In this document: positions 35,664 to 46,641 of the stretch, piece after piece | How positions within the stretch are numbered: position 1 is the first letter of the stretch | Layout: each line of letters begins with the position of its first letter | Assembly: GCA_013203595.1 (NCBI GenBank) | Contig: JABMNT010000219.1 | Span: 1 to 64,000 of the forward strand | Length of the DNA: 64,000 nucleotides | Origin: Rhodospirillales bacterium | GTDB taxonomy: Bacteria; Pseudomonadota; Alphaproteobacteria; Rhodospirillales; Casp-alpha2 | Reading direction: 5' to 3' | Position numbers and translations under genes: made by a program | The notes under the pieces: generated by a model | Told to the model about the DNA's origin: nothing | Databases searched by the model: none | The model's input: the letters and a program-made list of their open reading frames with translations, nothing else

Positions 35664-37541
35664 ATGGCGACAAATGATAATTCCTATGATGTCATCGTAA
35701 TTGGTGGCGGTCACGCAGGCAGCGAAGCTGCGGCCGCGGCGGCGCGTCTGGGCGCGAAAACCTTGATGCTGACCCATAACGTCAAGACCATTGGCGAGAT
35801 GTCATGCAACCCGGCCATAGGCGGCCTGGCAAAAGGCCAGCTGGTGCGCGAAGTGGATGCCCTTGATGGTTTGATGGGCCGTGCCATCGACAAGGGCGGT
35901 ATCCAGTTTCGGGTGCTCAATCAGAGCAAGGGTCCGGCTGTCCGCGGGCCGCGGGCACAGGCCGACCGTAAACTATACCGCAACGCCATTCAGGAGTTGC
36001 TGGCCGCCCAGGAAAATCTGGAAATCCGGGGTGAGCCTGTTGATGACCTGATCCTTGACGACCGGGGTCATGTGGTCGGTGTGCGCACGGAAGCCGGCAA
36101 GGACTACCGGGCTGGCGCGGTTGTGATTACAACCGGCACCTTTTTACGCGGCCTCATTCATGTGGGTACCAGACAGATCCCGGCCGGCCGGGTCAACGAA
36201 CGCCGCGCAGTGGGTTTGAGCTATACTTTTAAGCGCCTGGGTTTCCGGCTGGGCCGGTTAAAAACCGGTACCCCGCCGCGCCTCGATGGGCGGACTATCA
36301 ATTACGCGGGTTTGGCTGAACAGCCCGGCGACACACCGCCCCTGCCCTTTTCTTATCTGACAGACAGAATTACAACCCCGCAAGTGCCCTGTCACATCAC
36401 CCATACAAATCCGGCCACCCATCAATTGATTGCCGACAACATCCATTTGTCTGCCATGTATTCAGGCCAGATCGAAAGTATCGGTCCGCGCTATTGTCCG
36501 GCTATCGAGGACAAGGTTGTGCGCTTTGCCGACCGTGAGCGGCATCAGATTTTTCTCGAGCCGGAAGGCCTGGATGACCCCACCGTATATCCCAATGGAA
36601 TTTCAACATCCCTGCCGAAATCCGTGCAGGAAGCTCTCCTGAAAACCATACCGGGCCTGGAAAAGGCGACCATCATAAGGCCGGGATATGCCATCGAATA
36701 CGATTTTGTTGATCCGCGCGAACTTAAGCCCTCATTGGAAACCGAAAAGGCTCCCGGGCTGTTTCTGGCCGGACAAATCAACGGCACCACCGGCTATGAA
36801 GAGGCGGCGGCCCAGGGATTGATGGCGGGCATAAACGCTGCCCGCCTGGTGGCCGGTCAGGAGGCCTTCATTCTTGATCGGGCGGACGCCTATATCGGTG
36901 TGATGATTGATGATCTGGTGACCCTGGGAACCAAGGAACCCTATCGGATGTTTACATCCCGGGCGGAATATCGCCTGAAATTGCGTGCCGATAACGCCGA
37001 TCAGCGTCTGACCGCCATGGGTGAAGCCATCGGCTGTGTCTCGGCGCAACGGGCGGACTCGTATAAAGCGAAATTCAAGGCCCTTGTCTACTGGAAAGAT
37101 CATTTGGATAATCTTATTAAGTCACCAAGTGAGCTACAAGGACTCGCGATTGATGTTAAGTCCGATGGTAAACGCCGTTCCGCCACTGAATTGCTGTCCT
37201 ATCCCGATATTTCGTTCACCCGATTAATCGAAATTTGGCCGAGCCTGCGGGAAACCCCGGAAATAATCGCCAGCCAATTGGAAATCGACTCTCTTTACGT
37301 GCACTATCTGGATCGCCAGAATGCCGATATCAAGGCGTTCCGGCGCGACGAGGCCTTGAAGATCCCCGACGGGCTTGATTACATGTCAATACCCGGCTTG
37401 TCTAACGAAGTGAAGGCCAAACTTGATCTGTCCCGTCCTGCCACATTGGCGGCGGCGGCGCGCATATCGGGAATTACCGCGGCTGCGCTGACGGTCCTCC
37501 TGGCCCACGTCAAACGCCGCCATACAAGATTAGCCAGTTGA
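35664..37541 (+). CDS. mnmG: tRNA uridine-5-carboxymethylaminomethyl modification enzyme MnmG
   Basis: A 625-residue FAD protein. The dinucleotide fold [17 protein letters not shown] begins near residue 14; [23 protein letters not shown] is the diagnostic MnmG block, and [15 protein letters not shown]-like residues ([13 protein letters not shown]) sit near residue 375. It works with MnmE on tRNA wobble uridines. The ATG at 35664 ([10 protein letters not shown]) is preferred over the upstream in-frame ATG at 35628. Confidence 0.96.
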   Translation: MATNDNSYDVIVIGGGHAGSEAAAAAARLGAKTLMLTHNVKTIGEMSCNPAIGGLAKGQLVREVDALDGLMGRAIDKGGIQFRVLNQSKGPAVRGPRAQADRKLYRNAIQELLAAQENLEIRGEPVDDLILDDRGHVVGVRTEAGKDYRAGAVVITTGTFLRGLIHVGTRQIPAGRVNERRAVGLSYTFKRLGFRLGRLKTGTPPRLDGRTINYAGLAEQPGDTPPLPFSYLTDRITTPQVPCHITHTNPATHQLIADNIHLSAMYSGQIESIGPRYCPAIEDKVVRFADRERHQIFLEPEGLDDPTVYPNGISTSLPKSVQEALLKTIPGLEKATIIRPGYAIEYDFVDPRELKPSLETEKAPGLFLAGQINGTTGYEEAAAQGLMAGINAARLVAGQEAFILDRADAYIGVMIDDLVTLGTKEPYRMFTSRAEYRLKLRADNADQRLTAMGEAIGCVSAQRADSYKAKFKALVYWKDHLDNLIKSPSELQGLAIDVKSDGKRRSATELLSYPDISFTRLIEIWPSLRETPEIIASQLEIDSLYVHYLDRQNADIKAFRRDEALKIPDGLDYMSIPGLSNEVKAKLDLSRPATLAAAARISGITAAALTVLLAHVKRRHTRLAS

Positions 37542-37577
37542 TCGATTTAATAGCAGGCCGGAAATGAAACCCCATAT

Positions 37578-38219
37578 ATGACCCTGACCGAAGAATTTAT
37601 GACATTCGAGACCTTCAAGGCTGAAACTCAGTTGCCGGAAGATCTTCTTAATGATCTTAAAACCTATGTGAGCCTGTTGGAAAAGTGGCAAAAGCAAATC
37701 AATCTGGTGAGCACACCGTCGCTGGCGGATGTCTGGAGCCGTCACATTCTGGATTCTCTGCAAATCTACCCGCTTATACCCGCTGGCGCCCAAACAGTTG
37801 TCGATTTGGGGAGTGGAGCCGGATTTCCGGGAATGGTCACGGCACTTTTCGCCAAACACTATGGCGGTCCCCAGGCTCACCTGGTGGAAGCAGACAGCCG
37901 CAAATGCTCGTTTTTGAACGAAGTGAACAGCCAGACAGCTGCAGGCGCCCACATTCATTGCTGTCGGGTTGAAGCGGTCACTGATTTACAGGCCGATGTG
38001 GTAACCGCCCGCGCCCTGGCGCCTTTGCGGAAACTGTTGAAAATGGCTGTCCGCTTCGAGACCGGCGACACAACTTATATTTTTCCAAAAGGCGAAAAAG
38101 CCCGGCAGGAATTGACCGATGCCCGAAAAGAATGGACAATGGACGTCCTGGAAACGCCGAGCAAAACCCTTGCTGCAGCAACTGTCCTGACTTTAAAAGG
38201 CGTATCGCGTCGTGCTTGA
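37578..38219 (+). CDS. rsmG: 16S rRNA 7-methylguanosine methyltransferase RsmG
   Basis: A 213-residue SAM-dependent methyltransferase. Motif I is VVDLGSGAGFPGM (about 74-86), and VTARALAPL is a later family block. It methylates G527 of 16S rRNA. It overlaps parA by 8 bases. An alternative ATG at 37599 (MTFETFKAET) would shorten it by seven residues. Confidence 0.95.
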   Translation: MTLTEEFMTFETFKAETQLPEDLLNDLKTYVSLLEKWQKQINLVSTPSLADVWSRHILDSLQIYPLIPAGAQTVVDLGSGAGFPGMVTALFAKHYGGPQAHLVEADSRKCSFLNEVNSQTAAGAHIHCCRVEAVTDLQADVVTARALAPLRKLLKMAVRFETGDTTYIFPKGEKARQELTDARKEWTMDVLETPSKTLAAATVLTLKGVSRRA

Positions 38220-39042
38220 ATCCCAGCCACCGGCAAGCCCTGAAAATCCGGCGCCGCCACGTCGGGCCGCCCGCATCCTTGCGGTCGCCAACCAGAAAGG
38301 CGGCGTGGGCAAAACCACGACGGCCATCAATTTGGGCACGGCGCTGGCGGCCATCCGCCAGCGGGTGTTGATTGTCGATCTGGACCCGCAGGGCAACGCC
38401 TCGACCGGACTGGGGATTGCCCATAATGATCGCCAGATCAATGCCTACCACATCATGATCGGACAGGCACAATTGTCCGACGCCATTCATAAAACCGAAA
38501 TACCGGCCCTTGATATTGTCACCTCCGGTCCGGATTTATACGGCGCTGAAGTCGAACTGGTGAGCGCAACCGGCCGCGAGTTCCGATTGCGCGAAGCCCT
38601 CGTGCAGGTCAGCAGTGCCTATGATTATATCCTGATCGATTGCCCGCCGGCCCTGAGCCTGCTGACTGTCAATGCACTGGCTGCGGCCCAGGCCGTCCTG
38701 GTTCCCCTGCAGTGCGAGTTTTATGCGCTGGAAGGAATCAGCCAGCTGGTGAAAACCATTGAACGGGTGCGCCAGACCCTGAATCCGGGCCTGGAAATTC
38801 AGGGGATTGTCCTGACCATGCACGACAAGCGCAATAATTTGTCTGATTTGGTCGCCAACGACGTACGCGCGCATTTTGGCGACAAGGTATACAATACGGT
38901 TATTCCGAGAAATATCCGGGTATCGGAAGCGCCATCGCACGGCAAACCGGTGTTGTTGTATGATATGAATTGCCCTGGTTCCCAGGCTTATTTGAGCCTG
39001 GCCGGGGAAGTGATCCACCGCGAAAAACGGATGATAGGATAA
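38212..39042 (+). CDS. parA: chromosome partitioning ATPase ParA
   Basis: A 276-residue Walker-type ATPase. The deviant Walker A is KGGVGKTT (29-36), with VDLDPQGNASTGLG and IDCPPALSLLTVNAL as the A' and B motifs. The start is GTG 38212, inside the end of rsmG. ParA forms an ATP-dependent nucleoid gradient that pulls ParB-parS complexes. The stop and the parB start share an A (TAATG). Confidence 0.97.
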   Translation: MLESQPPASPENPAPPRRAARILAVANQKGGVGKTTTAINLGTALAAIRQRVLIVDLDPQGNASTGLGIAHNDRQINAYHIMIGQAQLSDAIHKTEIPALDIVTSGPDLYGAEVELVSATGREFRLREALVQVSSAYDYILIDCPPALSLLTVNALAAAQAVLVPLQCEFYALEGISQLVKTIERVRQTLNPGLEIQGIVLTMHDKRNNLSDLVANDVRAHFGDKVYNTVIPRNIRVSEAPSHGKPVLLYDMNCPGSQAYLSLAGEVIHREKRMIG

Positions 39043-39908
39043 TGGCTCAGAAACCCAATCAGCTCGGCCGCGGCCTGGCCGCCCTTCTGGGCGAAAGCAA
39101 TGGCGCGGATCTTCAGGATCTGGACAAGGTGCGTGCCTTGAAACCGGTACCGATCGCACATTTGCATCCCGGCAAGTATCAACCGCGCCGGATCATTAAT
39201 ATGGACCATATTGACGAGTTGGCCGCATCCATCCGCGACAAGGGCATAATTCAGCCGATTGTTGTTCGCCGCCATCCCGACAAACCGTCGGAGTATGAAA
39301 TTATTGCCGGAGAGCGGCGCTGGCGCGCCGCCCAGCGCGCCGAACTGCACGAAGTGCCCATTGTCGTTAAGGAATTCAGTGATGTGGAAGCCCTGGAAGT
39401 GGCACTCATTGAAAACCTGCAGCGCCAGGATTTGTCACCACTGGAAGAGGCGGAGGGCTATCAGCGACTGATCGAGGAGTTTGGCCATACCCAGGAAGTT
39501 ATGGCCAGGTCGATCGGCAAAAGCCGCAGTCATGTGGCTAACATGGTTCGCCTGATCGCGCTGCCGCGCGAGATCAAGGATATGCTGGATGATGGACGAC
39601 TGAGCGCCGGCCATGCCCGTGCCCTGCTGGCTGCCGAAGACCCGGTTACGCTGGCTGAGAACATTGTGGCACGGGGCCTCAACGTGCGTGAAACGGAACA
39701 ACTGGTTAAGGCCCGGAACCAGCCGGCGCGCCCGCGCAAATCCCCCAATTCAACGAAGGATGCCGATACTGTTGCTTTGGAACGTAGCCTGACCAATCAA
39801 TTGGGTTTGGGTGTGACGATTGAATCAAAAGGCAAGGGCGGCAAGTTAACAATTTCCTTTGGCAATCTTGACCAGCTCGACGAATTGATCGCCATTTTGC
39901 ACCGCTGA
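39042..39908 (+). CDS. parB: chromosome partitioning protein ParB
   Basis: A 288-residue protein. The N-terminal CTPase/ParB domain has QPIVVRRHP and GERRWRAAQRAEL with GERRWRA at 90-96, and ENLQRQDLSPLEEA follows. A KorB-like HTH is at about 150-180 (TQEVMARSIGKSRSHVANMVRL), and a dimerisation domain closes the protein. It binds the three parS sites 3.4 kb upstream and slides as a CTP clamp. Confidence 0.97.
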   Translation: MAQKPNQLGRGLAALLGESNGADLQDLDKVRALKPVPIAHLHPGKYQPRRIINMDHIDELAASIRDKGIIQPIVVRRHPDKPSEYEIIAGERRWRAAQRAELHEVPIVVKEFSDVEALEVALIENLQRQDLSPLEEAEGYQRLIEEFGHTQEVMARSIGKSRSHVANMVRLIALPREIKDMLDDGRLSAGHARALLAAEDPVTLAENIVARGLNVRETEQLVKARNQPARPRKSPNSTKDADTVALERSLTNQLGLGVTIESKGKGGKLTISFGNLDQLDELIAILHR

Positions 39909-39917
39909 AGACCAGCG

Positions 39918-40952
39918 TCAACGCCGCCTGGCGGCCTGGGCAATGCGTATCAGGGTACGGCTGCAAAGAATTTCGGCGGGCAAACCGGTGGTTTTGCTGT
40001 CGATTTCGCTGTCTGTCGCCAACTGCAGGGCGCGGCCCAGATTTTCCGATGACCAGTTACGGGCCTGGCGTTGAAAATCGTCCTTGCGTTTGAAAAAAAC
40101 CGGTGGTCGCAGGCGATTGAGGGCTTGATCCAGACTGCTACCGGCCTGGATCTGGCCCCGGATAAAATGCAACCGCTGAAAATGCCGCTGGATGGCCCGA
40201 ATGGCAGCGACGGGACTGATCCCTTCAATAAACGCCTTGCTCAACGTCTGGTCAATGGCGGCCTGATTACCGTCCCCGACAGAATAGACAAGATTATCCA
40301 GCGAGGTTTCAGATGAATCGCCAATACAGGCAACCACATCTGATTCCGTTACACGGTCGGCGGCGGTGTCTTTGGCGGAGGAATAGAGAGCCAGTTTTTC
40401 AAGCTCGCGGCGGACGATCTGGCGGTCACCGGCGAGCGACGCGGCCAGGAAGATCAGGGCTGCGGGTTCGATGGTTAAATTTTCACCGGCCAGAAAGTCG
40501 CGGATAAACGCCTCAAGAGCGCGCCCCTCTTCAGGATAGCAGGCAATAATCGCTAGATCGGCTTTGCTTTCATATAATTTACGAAGCGATGAGCGCGGTG
40601 TCAGGTCTCCGGCTTCGATAAGTATCGGCCAGCACCGCGTGGGCTGGTCAAAAATATAGTTCAGCGAATCAGTGATAACATCTGCGGCCTCGCGCACCAG
40701 GATAACACAGTCGCCTCCGCCCAGAGACATGGAGAAAGCCGCATCGGTCAGCGGGCTTGCGTTCTGTTTCAGGGACGATCCGGCAAATTCAGTGACAGAA
40801 AAGGGGTCATCCAGGTTGGCGACACATTTTTGCGCGACAATTTTCGTGCGCTCGCGGACAAGACCCTGATCCGGCCCGTATAACAAAACCGAACGCACAG
40901 CCAGTTTCGGTTGGCTGAGCAAATCATTCAATTTTTTGCCCGTAAATTTCAC
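39918..40952 (-). CDS. holA: DNA polymerase III delta subunit
   Basis: A 344-residue clamp-loader subunit starting at a GTG (40950-40952; KFTGKKLNDLL). Conserved features are LLYGPDQGLVRERT near residue 23 and the AAA+-like lid, ending in a helical collar. It opens the sliding clamp. It is convergent with parB, with only 9 bases between them. Confidence 0.93.
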   Translation of the reverse strand: MKFTGKKLNDLLSQPKLAVRSVLLYGPDQGLVRERTKIVAQKCVANLDDPFSVTEFAGSSLKQNASPLTDAAFSMSLGGGDCVILVREAADVITDSLNYIFDQPTRCWPILIEAGDLTPRSSLRKLYESKADLAIIACYPEEGRALEAFIRDFLAGENLTIEPAALIFLAASLAGDRQIVRRELEKLALYSSAKDTAADRVTESDVVACIGDSSETSLDNLVYSVGDGNQAAIDQTLSKAFIEGISPVAAIRAIQRHFQRLHFIRGQIQAGSSLDQALNRLRPPVFFKRKDDFQRQARNWSSENLGRALQLATDSEIDSKTTGLPAEILCSRTLIRIAQAARRR

Positions 40953-40957
40953 GGCAA

Positions 40958-41467
40958 TTATGGCGACTGGGGGTTATTCTTGAAAAAAGCACCCAGTTGC
41001 AGGCGTAAATCCTGGGCCAGCTCTTTAACGGCCCGGCTGCGTGCGTCTTTTTCTGCCGCTATATTTGCATATCCAGCGGAGAAGATGTTGTAACCAACGG
41101 TAATTTTATTGCTTCCCGAGGTCAGACGAAGACCGGTTTCCGTCACATAAAGATCGTAATCAACCGTGGCAATCAGATTTGCCCGTGTCGCCAGCGCCGT
41201 TTTCTTGACCGCAAGAGAGGTGGTCGTTTCGTCAATGACAGAGGTTAGACGGTATTTGGGCCTGTGCAGTTCGCGTAGCGGGTTTAACAGGTATTTAAGC
41301 TCGTTGGTGAACAGCTGGCCAATGCGGTCTTTACCGGGCGACACCTGAATTTCTGAAAAATCAGAGATAATCCGGTTGTCCAGTTTGGTGCCGTAAAGCG
41401 GTTGAAAACCACAACCCGCAACAACCCCGCATATAAAGATTGTCTGCACCCATCTAAATAACAACAT
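40958..41467 (-). CDS. lptE: LPS-assembly lipoprotein LptE
   Basis: A 169-residue lipoprotein; the ATG at 41465-41467 gives a signal ending in VAGC (Cys19). The sequence after GCGFQPLYG is the hallmark of alphaproteobacterial LptE, the plug of the LptD translocon in the outer membrane. The leuS-lptE-holA order is widely conserved. It overlaps the 3' end of leuS by 14 bases and precedes holA by 5. Confidence 0.88.
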   Translation of the reverse strand: MLLFRWVQTIFICGVVAGCGFQPLYGTKLDNRIISDFSEIQVSPGKDRIGQLFTNELKYLLNPLRELHRPKYRLTSVIDETTTSLAVKKTALATRANLIATVDYDLYVTETGLRLTSGSNKITVGYNIFSAGYANIAAEKDARSRAVKELAQDLRLQLGAFFKNNPQSP

Positions 41468-44018
41468 TGACGATCCTGTTCGGCACGACAATTACTTTCC
41501 TTGCCGGTTTTCCATCCATGGCACTGATCACATTAGGCAATTCTAGCGCCTGTTGCTCGGCAATGTCACGGGGGCAATCCACCGGCAGCTCAATGGTGCC
41601 ACGTAGCTTGCCGTTTACCTGGACGCCGATGGTCTGCATGTCGTCAAGGACAAGGGCCTGATCGGCTTTCGGCCAGGGTGTATTTGCCAGAATGCTATCG
41701 TGGCCAAGCCGTTGCCAGGCTTCTTCGGCAATATGCGGAGTCATGGGAGCTATCAGACAAATCAGCGTTTCCAGACCAAAACGCATGACCCAGTCAGCCC
41801 CCGCCTGTTCGGGTTGCAGGGTTTCCAGGGTGTTTGATAGCTCCCGTATGCGAGCCACCGCCTTGTTGAAATGAAACCGATCAAGATCTTCCGTCAGGCC
41901 ACTGATGGTTTTGTGAACCGTGCGATAAACATCGAAAACATGACCATCCATCGCCTCCGGCCGCGCCGTATCCAGGACCGCAAGGGCTACTGACGGTTCG
42001 GAAATCATACGCCAAAGCCGGTTCAGATACCTCCAGGCCCCTTCAACGCCGGAATCCGTCCAGTCCAGATCGCGGTCCGGCGGGCTGTCGGATAACATAA
42101 ACAAGCGCGCCGTATCGGCCCCGTAGGAGCCGATTATAAATTCCGGATCGACCACGTTCTTCTTGGACTTGCTCATTTTTTCGGAGCGGCCAATGGTGAC
42201 AATAGTGCCAGCACTGGTCCGGGAGCTGCCATTGTCATCAATGATCACATCATCAGGCAGCAGCCAGTTCCCCCGCTCATCCCGAAAAGTGGCATGACAG
42301 ACCATACCCTGAGTCATCAAGCCGGCAAATGGTTCCTTGAGCGACAGATAACCGCATTGTTTCAGTGCCCGGGTGAAGAACCGGGAATACAACAGATGCA
42401 GGACAGCATGTTCAATACCGCCAATATACTGATCGACAGGCAGCCAGTAATCTGCTGATTCAGGAGAAAATCCCTTGTCTGCGTTGGCGGGATCGGCAAA
42501 CCGGGCAAAATACCAGGAACTTTCGAAGAAAGTATCGAAAGTATCGGTTTCCCGTAGGGCGGCTTTACCGCAGGCCGGACAATCCACATGTTTCCAGCTG
42601 GGGTGGCGGTCCAGCGGATTTCCAACCACTGATAGATCTACATCCTCCGGCAGAACAACCGGTAACTGTTCTTCCGGGACCGGAACGATTCCGCAATCGC
42701 CACAATGAACAACAGGAATCGGGCATCCCCAATACCGTTGACGGGACACGCCCCAGTCGCGCAGCCGAAAATTGATGGCCCGTTTACCAATATTGCGTTC
42801 CTCAAAAACATCAATCACCCGGGTTTTTGCCGTCTTAACATCCAAACCGTCAAGAAAATCGGAATTAATGAGAACGCCGTCTCCGGTCGTCGCTGTGTTC
42901 TCAATGAGGATAGAGTCCGCCTCTGCGCCCTTCGGTGCGACGACGGCAATTACCGGCAAGTCATATTTACGGGCAAAATCCAGGTCACGCTGGTCATGGG
43001 CCGGACAGCCGAAAATCGCTCCTGATCCATAATCCATCAATACAAAATTGGCCACATAGAGGGGCAGCTCAAGGCCTTCCACAAAAGGATGTTTACAGGT
43101 CAAACCCGTATCAAAGCCCTTTTTCTCAGCTGTCTCGATGGCAGCCTCGCTGGTTCCCATGCGGTTACACTCGCTGATAAACAGCGCAAGCTCGGCATTT
43201 GTTCGGGCCAGTTCCTGGGAGATCGGGTGATTGGCGGCGACCGCACAGAAACTGGCTCCAAAAATGGTATCAGGCCGGGTTGTATAGACCTCGAGCTGGT
43301 CGCTCCGATCGGATACCTGAAACCGGATATGGGCCCCTTCGGAACGTCCGATCCAGTTTTCCTGCATGAGCCGGACCTTGTCGGGCCAGCGCTCGAGCTC
43401 GGCGATGTCCTGGAGCAACTCTTCGGCAAAAGCAGTGATCTTCAGAAACCATTGTGACAACTGGCGTTTCTCGACTTCGGCGCCGGAACGCCAGCCCCGC
43501 CCATCAATGACCTGCTCATTGGCCAGAACCGTATTTTCAACTGGGTCCCAATTGACCCAGCTTTCCTTTCGGTAAACCAGGTCGTTTTGTAGAAAATCCA
43601 AAAACATTTTCTGTTCGTGGGCGTAGTAGGCGGGCTCACAAGTGGCAATTTCCCGGGACCAGTCATAGGAAAGACCCATGGATTTAAGCTGGCCCCGCAT
43701 GGTTGCGATATTTTCACGCGTCCATTTTGCCGGATGCACATTATTTTCAATGGCGGCATTTTCCGCTGGAAGGCCGAAGGCATCCCACCCCATCGGGTGC
43801 AGCACGTTAAAACCTTGCGCTTTTTTATAGCGGGCGACCAGGTCGCCCAGCGCGTAATTGCGCACATGGCCCATGTGTATGCGGCCGGATGGATAGGGAA
43901 ACATCTCCAGCACATAGTATTTTTCTTTGGCGGGATCGATGTTAACTTCGAAACATTTGTGTTCCGACCAATGAGACTGCCATTTCTGTTCGGTTTCTTT
44001 GAAATTGTATCGGGACAT
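41454..44018 (-). CDS. leuS: leucyl-tRNA synthetase
   Basis: A complete class I enzyme of 854 residues starting [13 protein letters not shown] at 44018. The HIGH motif is HMGH (48-51), the editing domain CP1 lies in the middle, and KMSKSKKN is near residue 613. An upstream ATG at 44060 would add 14 residues but is not supported by family length. It is the first gene of leuS-lptE-holA. Confidence 0.97.
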   Translation of the reverse strand: MSRYNFKETEQKWQSHWSEHKCFEVNIDPAKEKYYVLEMFPYPSGRIHMGHVRNYALGDLVARYKKAQGFNVLHPMGWDAFGLPAENAAIENNVHPAKWTRENIATMRGQLKSMGLSYDWSREIATCEPAYYAHEQKMFLDFLQNDLVYRKESWVNWDPVENTVLANEQVIDGRGWRSGAEVEKRQLSQWFLKITAFAEELLQDIAELERWPDKVRLMQENWIGRSEGAHIRFQVSDRSDQLEVYTTRPDTIFGASFCAVAANHPISQELARTNAELALFISECNRMGTSEAAIETAEKKGFDTGLTCKHPFVEGLELPLYVANFVLMDYGSGAIFGCPAHDQRDLDFARKYDLPVIAVVAPKGAEADSILIENTATTGDGVLINSDFLDGLDVKTAKTRVIDVFEERNIGKRAINFRLRDWGVSRQRYWGCPIPVVHCGDCGIVPVPEEQLPVVLPEDVDLSVVGNPLDRHPSWKHVDCPACGKAALRETDTFDTFFESSWYFARFADPANADKGFSPESADYWLPVDQYIGGIEHAVLHLLYSRFFTRALKQCGYLSLKEPFAGLMTQGMVCHATFRDERGNWLLPDDVIIDDNGSSRTSAGTIVTIGRSEKMSKSKKNVVDPEFIIGSYGADTARLFMLSDSPPDRDLDWTDSGVEGAWRYLNRLWRMISEPSVALAVLDTARPEAMDGHVFDVYRTVHKTISGLTEDLDRFHFNKAVARIRELSNTLETLQPEQAGADWVMRFGLETLICLIAPMTPHIAEEAWQRLGHDSILANTPWPKADQALVLDDMQTIGVQVNGKLRGTIELPVDCPRDIAEQQALELPNVISAMDGKPARKVIVVPNRIVNVVI

Positions 44019-44138
44019 GGCGGGCGGAACGCTCTTAGGTAAGGGTTGCTGAAAGGCCAAGAAATACGCGCAGTCTTTTAAGGGCGCAAGCGTAAAGCGA
44101 CCACCCGTCCGGGCCTGTTATCCGGTCAATGGGAGAAT

Positions 44139-44684
44139 CTAGCTTTTATCCTGTATAAGGGTTTGATTACGAATTTGCCTGGCTTTGGTAAGGATTGCAT
44201 CTTCAATTTTGATTTTGGATGATTCCGGTACTTGCGCATCCCGCCAAACCTGGTCGCTGCCAAGCACCTGGCGGAACACCGAAACCCGGATAAAATCGGC
44301 TCTCAGAGTCCGGCCCAGTATATATACGTTCAGTTTCAACCGTTCATTTGGTGACTCCGGCGGAGCATACCAGTCCGTAATAATGACTCCGCCAAAGGGG
44401 TCTGCGGAATTAACCGGCATAAACTGAATGGTATCCAGAGACGCACGCCACAGGAAACTGTTGACGCCGAGGGCACCGCCCTCGGTATTGCCGCCTTTAC
44501 TGCTGAACAGGTTGAGACCACCCTCGCCAAATATGGTAGACCGTTTGCTGTGATCCAAAAACGGGTCGTTCTGCTTTTCGTCTTCCGAGCGCGTATCCAA
44601 AGGCACAGCGTCCGTGCAGCTGGTCAGCAGAACGGCCAGCCCAATCGCATATAACAGGTTACCAATTCGCTTGTTCCGGATCAT
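44139..44684 (-). CDS. DUF3576 lipoprotein
   Basis: A 181-residue protein with a lipoprotein signal; the lipobox cysteine is at about residue 23 (LLTSC). GALGVNSFLWRASLDTIQFMPVNSADPFGGVIITDWY is the conserved DUF3576 core. It is probably an outer-membrane-anchored protein of unknown role. In related genomes it often precedes leuS, as here. Confidence 0.82.
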   Translation of the reverse strand: MIRNKRIGNLLYAIGLAVLLTSCTDAVPLDTRSEDEKQNDPFLDHSKRSTIFGEGGLNLFSSKGGNTEGGALGVNSFLWRASLDTIQFMPVNSADPFGGVIITDWYAPPESPNERLKLNVYILGRTLRADFIRVSVFRQVLGSDQVWRDAQVPESSKIKIEDAILTKARQIRNQTLIQDKS

Positions 44685-44729
44685 TCATCCCACTCCACTA
44701 AAAAATTCGCATGCCTTCCGAGGGGTTCA

Positions 44730-45446
44730 TTAATCTGCCCCTTTGCGCACGACCCCTTCTTTTATAGTAATTTCTCCGGTCTTTCTAGAGTCCTCATGAA
44801 TTTCCGCAGTGGCAAACAGGCTAATTCCGGCGACGCCATAGACCCCGGCCCCTGCAACCCTGTTCAGGGTGTCCGCTGTTATGCCGCCGAGCGCGAATAC
44901 AGGGCATTGAAGATCACGAATAATCTGCCGAAACCGCAGGATACCCAGGCCTTTCGCCGCCGGATGGCTGGGCGTGGAAAACAGCGGTGAGACGAACAGG
45001 CCGTCCACGCCAAGACGCACCGCCGACAGTGCCGCCGCCCGCGAATGGGCCGCTGCCGTAGGCCATCCACCGCGGCGGCGAAATGTCTGCAGCCCAGCCA
45101 GCGAACCCTGCATCATCCGCTCTGGCAGATGGACCCCATCGGCGCCGAGGGCGAGGGCGAGGCGGATATCGCCAGCGATCAGGCAGAAAACCCCCTGTTT
45201 CCGGCATTGATCAAGCACCCGTGCCGCCAACTGATAGCGGTGTGGGTGGCCATAATGGCGAAAAACAAGGCCCGCGCCTGTCGGCAGGCAGGCGACCAGG
45301 GCTTCCGGTTCCGGCCCCCGCTGGGCGTCGGTCATGGCAAAAAGCCGAGGTAAATGCGATGACGAATTTACCAATCGGAAATTGAGGCGCTGCCTTGGCT
45401 CTGCTAGTCTGTTCACTGAACTCTCATTAACCGGACGGGTAACCAT
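44730..45446 (-). CDS. thiamine-phosphate-synthase-like (ThiE/TenI family) protein
   Basis: A 238-residue TIM barrel. It has LPRLFAMTDAQRG at residues 34-46, GADGVHLPERM near residue 102, AAHSRAAALSA, FVSPLFSTPSHPAAKGLG and FALGGIT. All are recognisable blocks of the ThiE/TenI superfamily. The usual GxGxD pyrimidine site is only partly matched, so this could be a TenI-like paralogue rather than a true thiamine phosphate synthase. No other thi gene is present. It is divergent from yggS. Confidence 0.75.
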   Translation of the reverse strand: MVTRPVNESSVNRLAEPRQRLNFRLVNSSSHLPRLFAMTDAQRGPEPEALVACLPTGAGLVFRHYGHPHRYQLAARVLDQCRKQGVFCLIAGDIRLALALGADGVHLPERMMQGSLAGLQTFRRRGGWPTAAAHSRAAALSAVRLGVDGLFVSPLFSTPSHPAAKGLGILRFRQIIRDLQCPVFALGGITADTLNRVAGAGVYGVAGISLFATAEIHEDSRKTGEITIKEGVVRKGAD

Positions 45447-45458
45447 AAGTGTCGCACC

Positions 45459-46154
45459 ATGGCAACATCTAGTGAAATTTCCGAAAATTTAAAAACCGTC
45501 AGTGAAACCATACAAATGGCGGCGGAAAAGGCAGGCCGCAGCCCGTTGGACGTCACCCTGGTGGCGGTCAGCAAAACCCATCCGCCCGAAACCGTTCGCC
45601 AGGCCCTGGAAGCGGGACACCGGATTTTTGGCGAAAACAAAGTGCAGGAGGCGGAAGACAAATGGCCGGCCCTGAAAGCCCAGTATCCCGATGCCAAGGT
45701 TCATCTGATCGGACCCCTGCAAAGCAACAAAACCAAACGCGCCGTTCAAGTTTTTGATGTTATTGAGACGGTGGACCGCATCAAACTGGCCCGCGCTCTG
45801 GCCCGTGAATTTGATTTACAGGCAAAACGACCGGATTGCTATATCCAGATCAATACGGGAGAGGAGGCGCAAAAGGCCGGCATTCTGCCGACTGAGGCCG
45901 ATGCCTTTATCGCTCAATGTCGCGATCATCTGCATTTGCCGGTGGTCGGACTGATGTGTATTCCGCCGGCTGATGAAAACCCGGCACTGCATTTTGCCCT
46001 GTTGTCGGAAATTGCCAAACGCAACGGGTTGCAGAAGCTCAGTATGGGGATGAGTGGCGATTATCCCGTCGCCGTTGAATTCGGGGCAACATCCGTGCGG
46101 GTCGGTACCGCCATCTTCGGCAGTCGGGCTCTGGTCACAGACCGTGGGGCATAA
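45459..46154 (+). CDS. yggS: pyridoxal 5'-phosphate homeostasis protein (YggS/PROSC)
   Basis: A 231-residue alanine-racemase-N-domain protein. The PLP lysine is Lys39 in VTLVAVSKTHPPE. RIFGENKVQEAEDKW, HLIGPLQSNKTKRAV and LSMGMSGDYPVAVEFGATSVRVGTAIFG are the classical blocks. It buffers PLP and has no known enzymatic reaction. The 3' end overlaps the convergent L,D-transpeptidase-like gene by 20 bases. Confidence 0.94.
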   Translation: MATSSEISENLKTVSETIQMAAEKAGRSPLDVTLVAVSKTHPPETVRQALEAGHRIFGENKVQEAEDKWPALKAQYPDAKVHLIGPLQSNKTKRAVQVFDVIETVDRIKLARALAREFDLQAKRPDCYIQINTGEEAQKAGILPTEADAFIAQCRDHLHLPVVGLMCIPPADENPALHFALLSEIAKRNGLQKLSMGMSGDYPVAVEFGATSVRVGTAIFGSRALVTDRGA

Positions 46155-46641
46155 TGTCCATATGGGTTTCAGGCCCGCAATTGGCTAGAACCTCCAGTAA
46201 ATCCGCCTGATCCACGGCAACACAGCCTTCTGTCGGTTTCCCCCGGGGATCCGCAACATGCAGAAAAATGGCACTGCCCCGGCCGGCGACAGGCGGGTTG
46301 TCATTATAGCCCAGATCGACAATCAGGTTGTACAGGTTGTCGCTGCGCCACAGGGTCTCGTGAGAGGCTCCGAAAGGCAACGGGACCGGTCGGTTGTACT
46401 GCGCATGATCAGGGGCGTCGCACCAACCGTCATGCAGGGTCAGGGCGCAGGTGGTCAACCGGGTTTCTGGCTGCTCCAGGCGGTCCGCACGGTAGCGTAA
46501 CTGGCGCAGCCGAAAGCGGCCGACCGGGGTGGCGCCATCGCCTTCGTGTTTATGGACGGTAAATCCACTGCGACCGACGGCACAGCCATAGGATTTTCCC
46601 AGGAAATGCAGTTCCGTCGGTGATGTGACGATAATGTCCAT
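46135..46641 (-). CDS. L,D-transpeptidase-like (YkuD) domain protein
   Basis: A 168-residue protein with His128 (FLHVAD) and Cys140 (PTEGCVAV), the catalytic pair of the YkuD fold. No signal peptide or membrane helix is visible. That is unusual for a peptidoglycan cross-linking enzyme and resembles the short cytoplasm-predicted YkuD proteins common in Alphaproteobacteria. The substrate is therefore uncertain. Confidence 0.82.
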   Translation of the reverse strand: MDIIVTSPTELHFLGKSYGCAVGRSGFTVHKHEGDGATPVGRFRLRQLRYRADRLEQPETRLTTCALTLHDGWCDAPDHAQYNRPVPLPFGASHETLWRSDNLYNLIVDLGYNDNPPVAGRGSAIFLHVADPRGKPTEGCVAVDQADLLEVLANCGPETHMDIMPHGL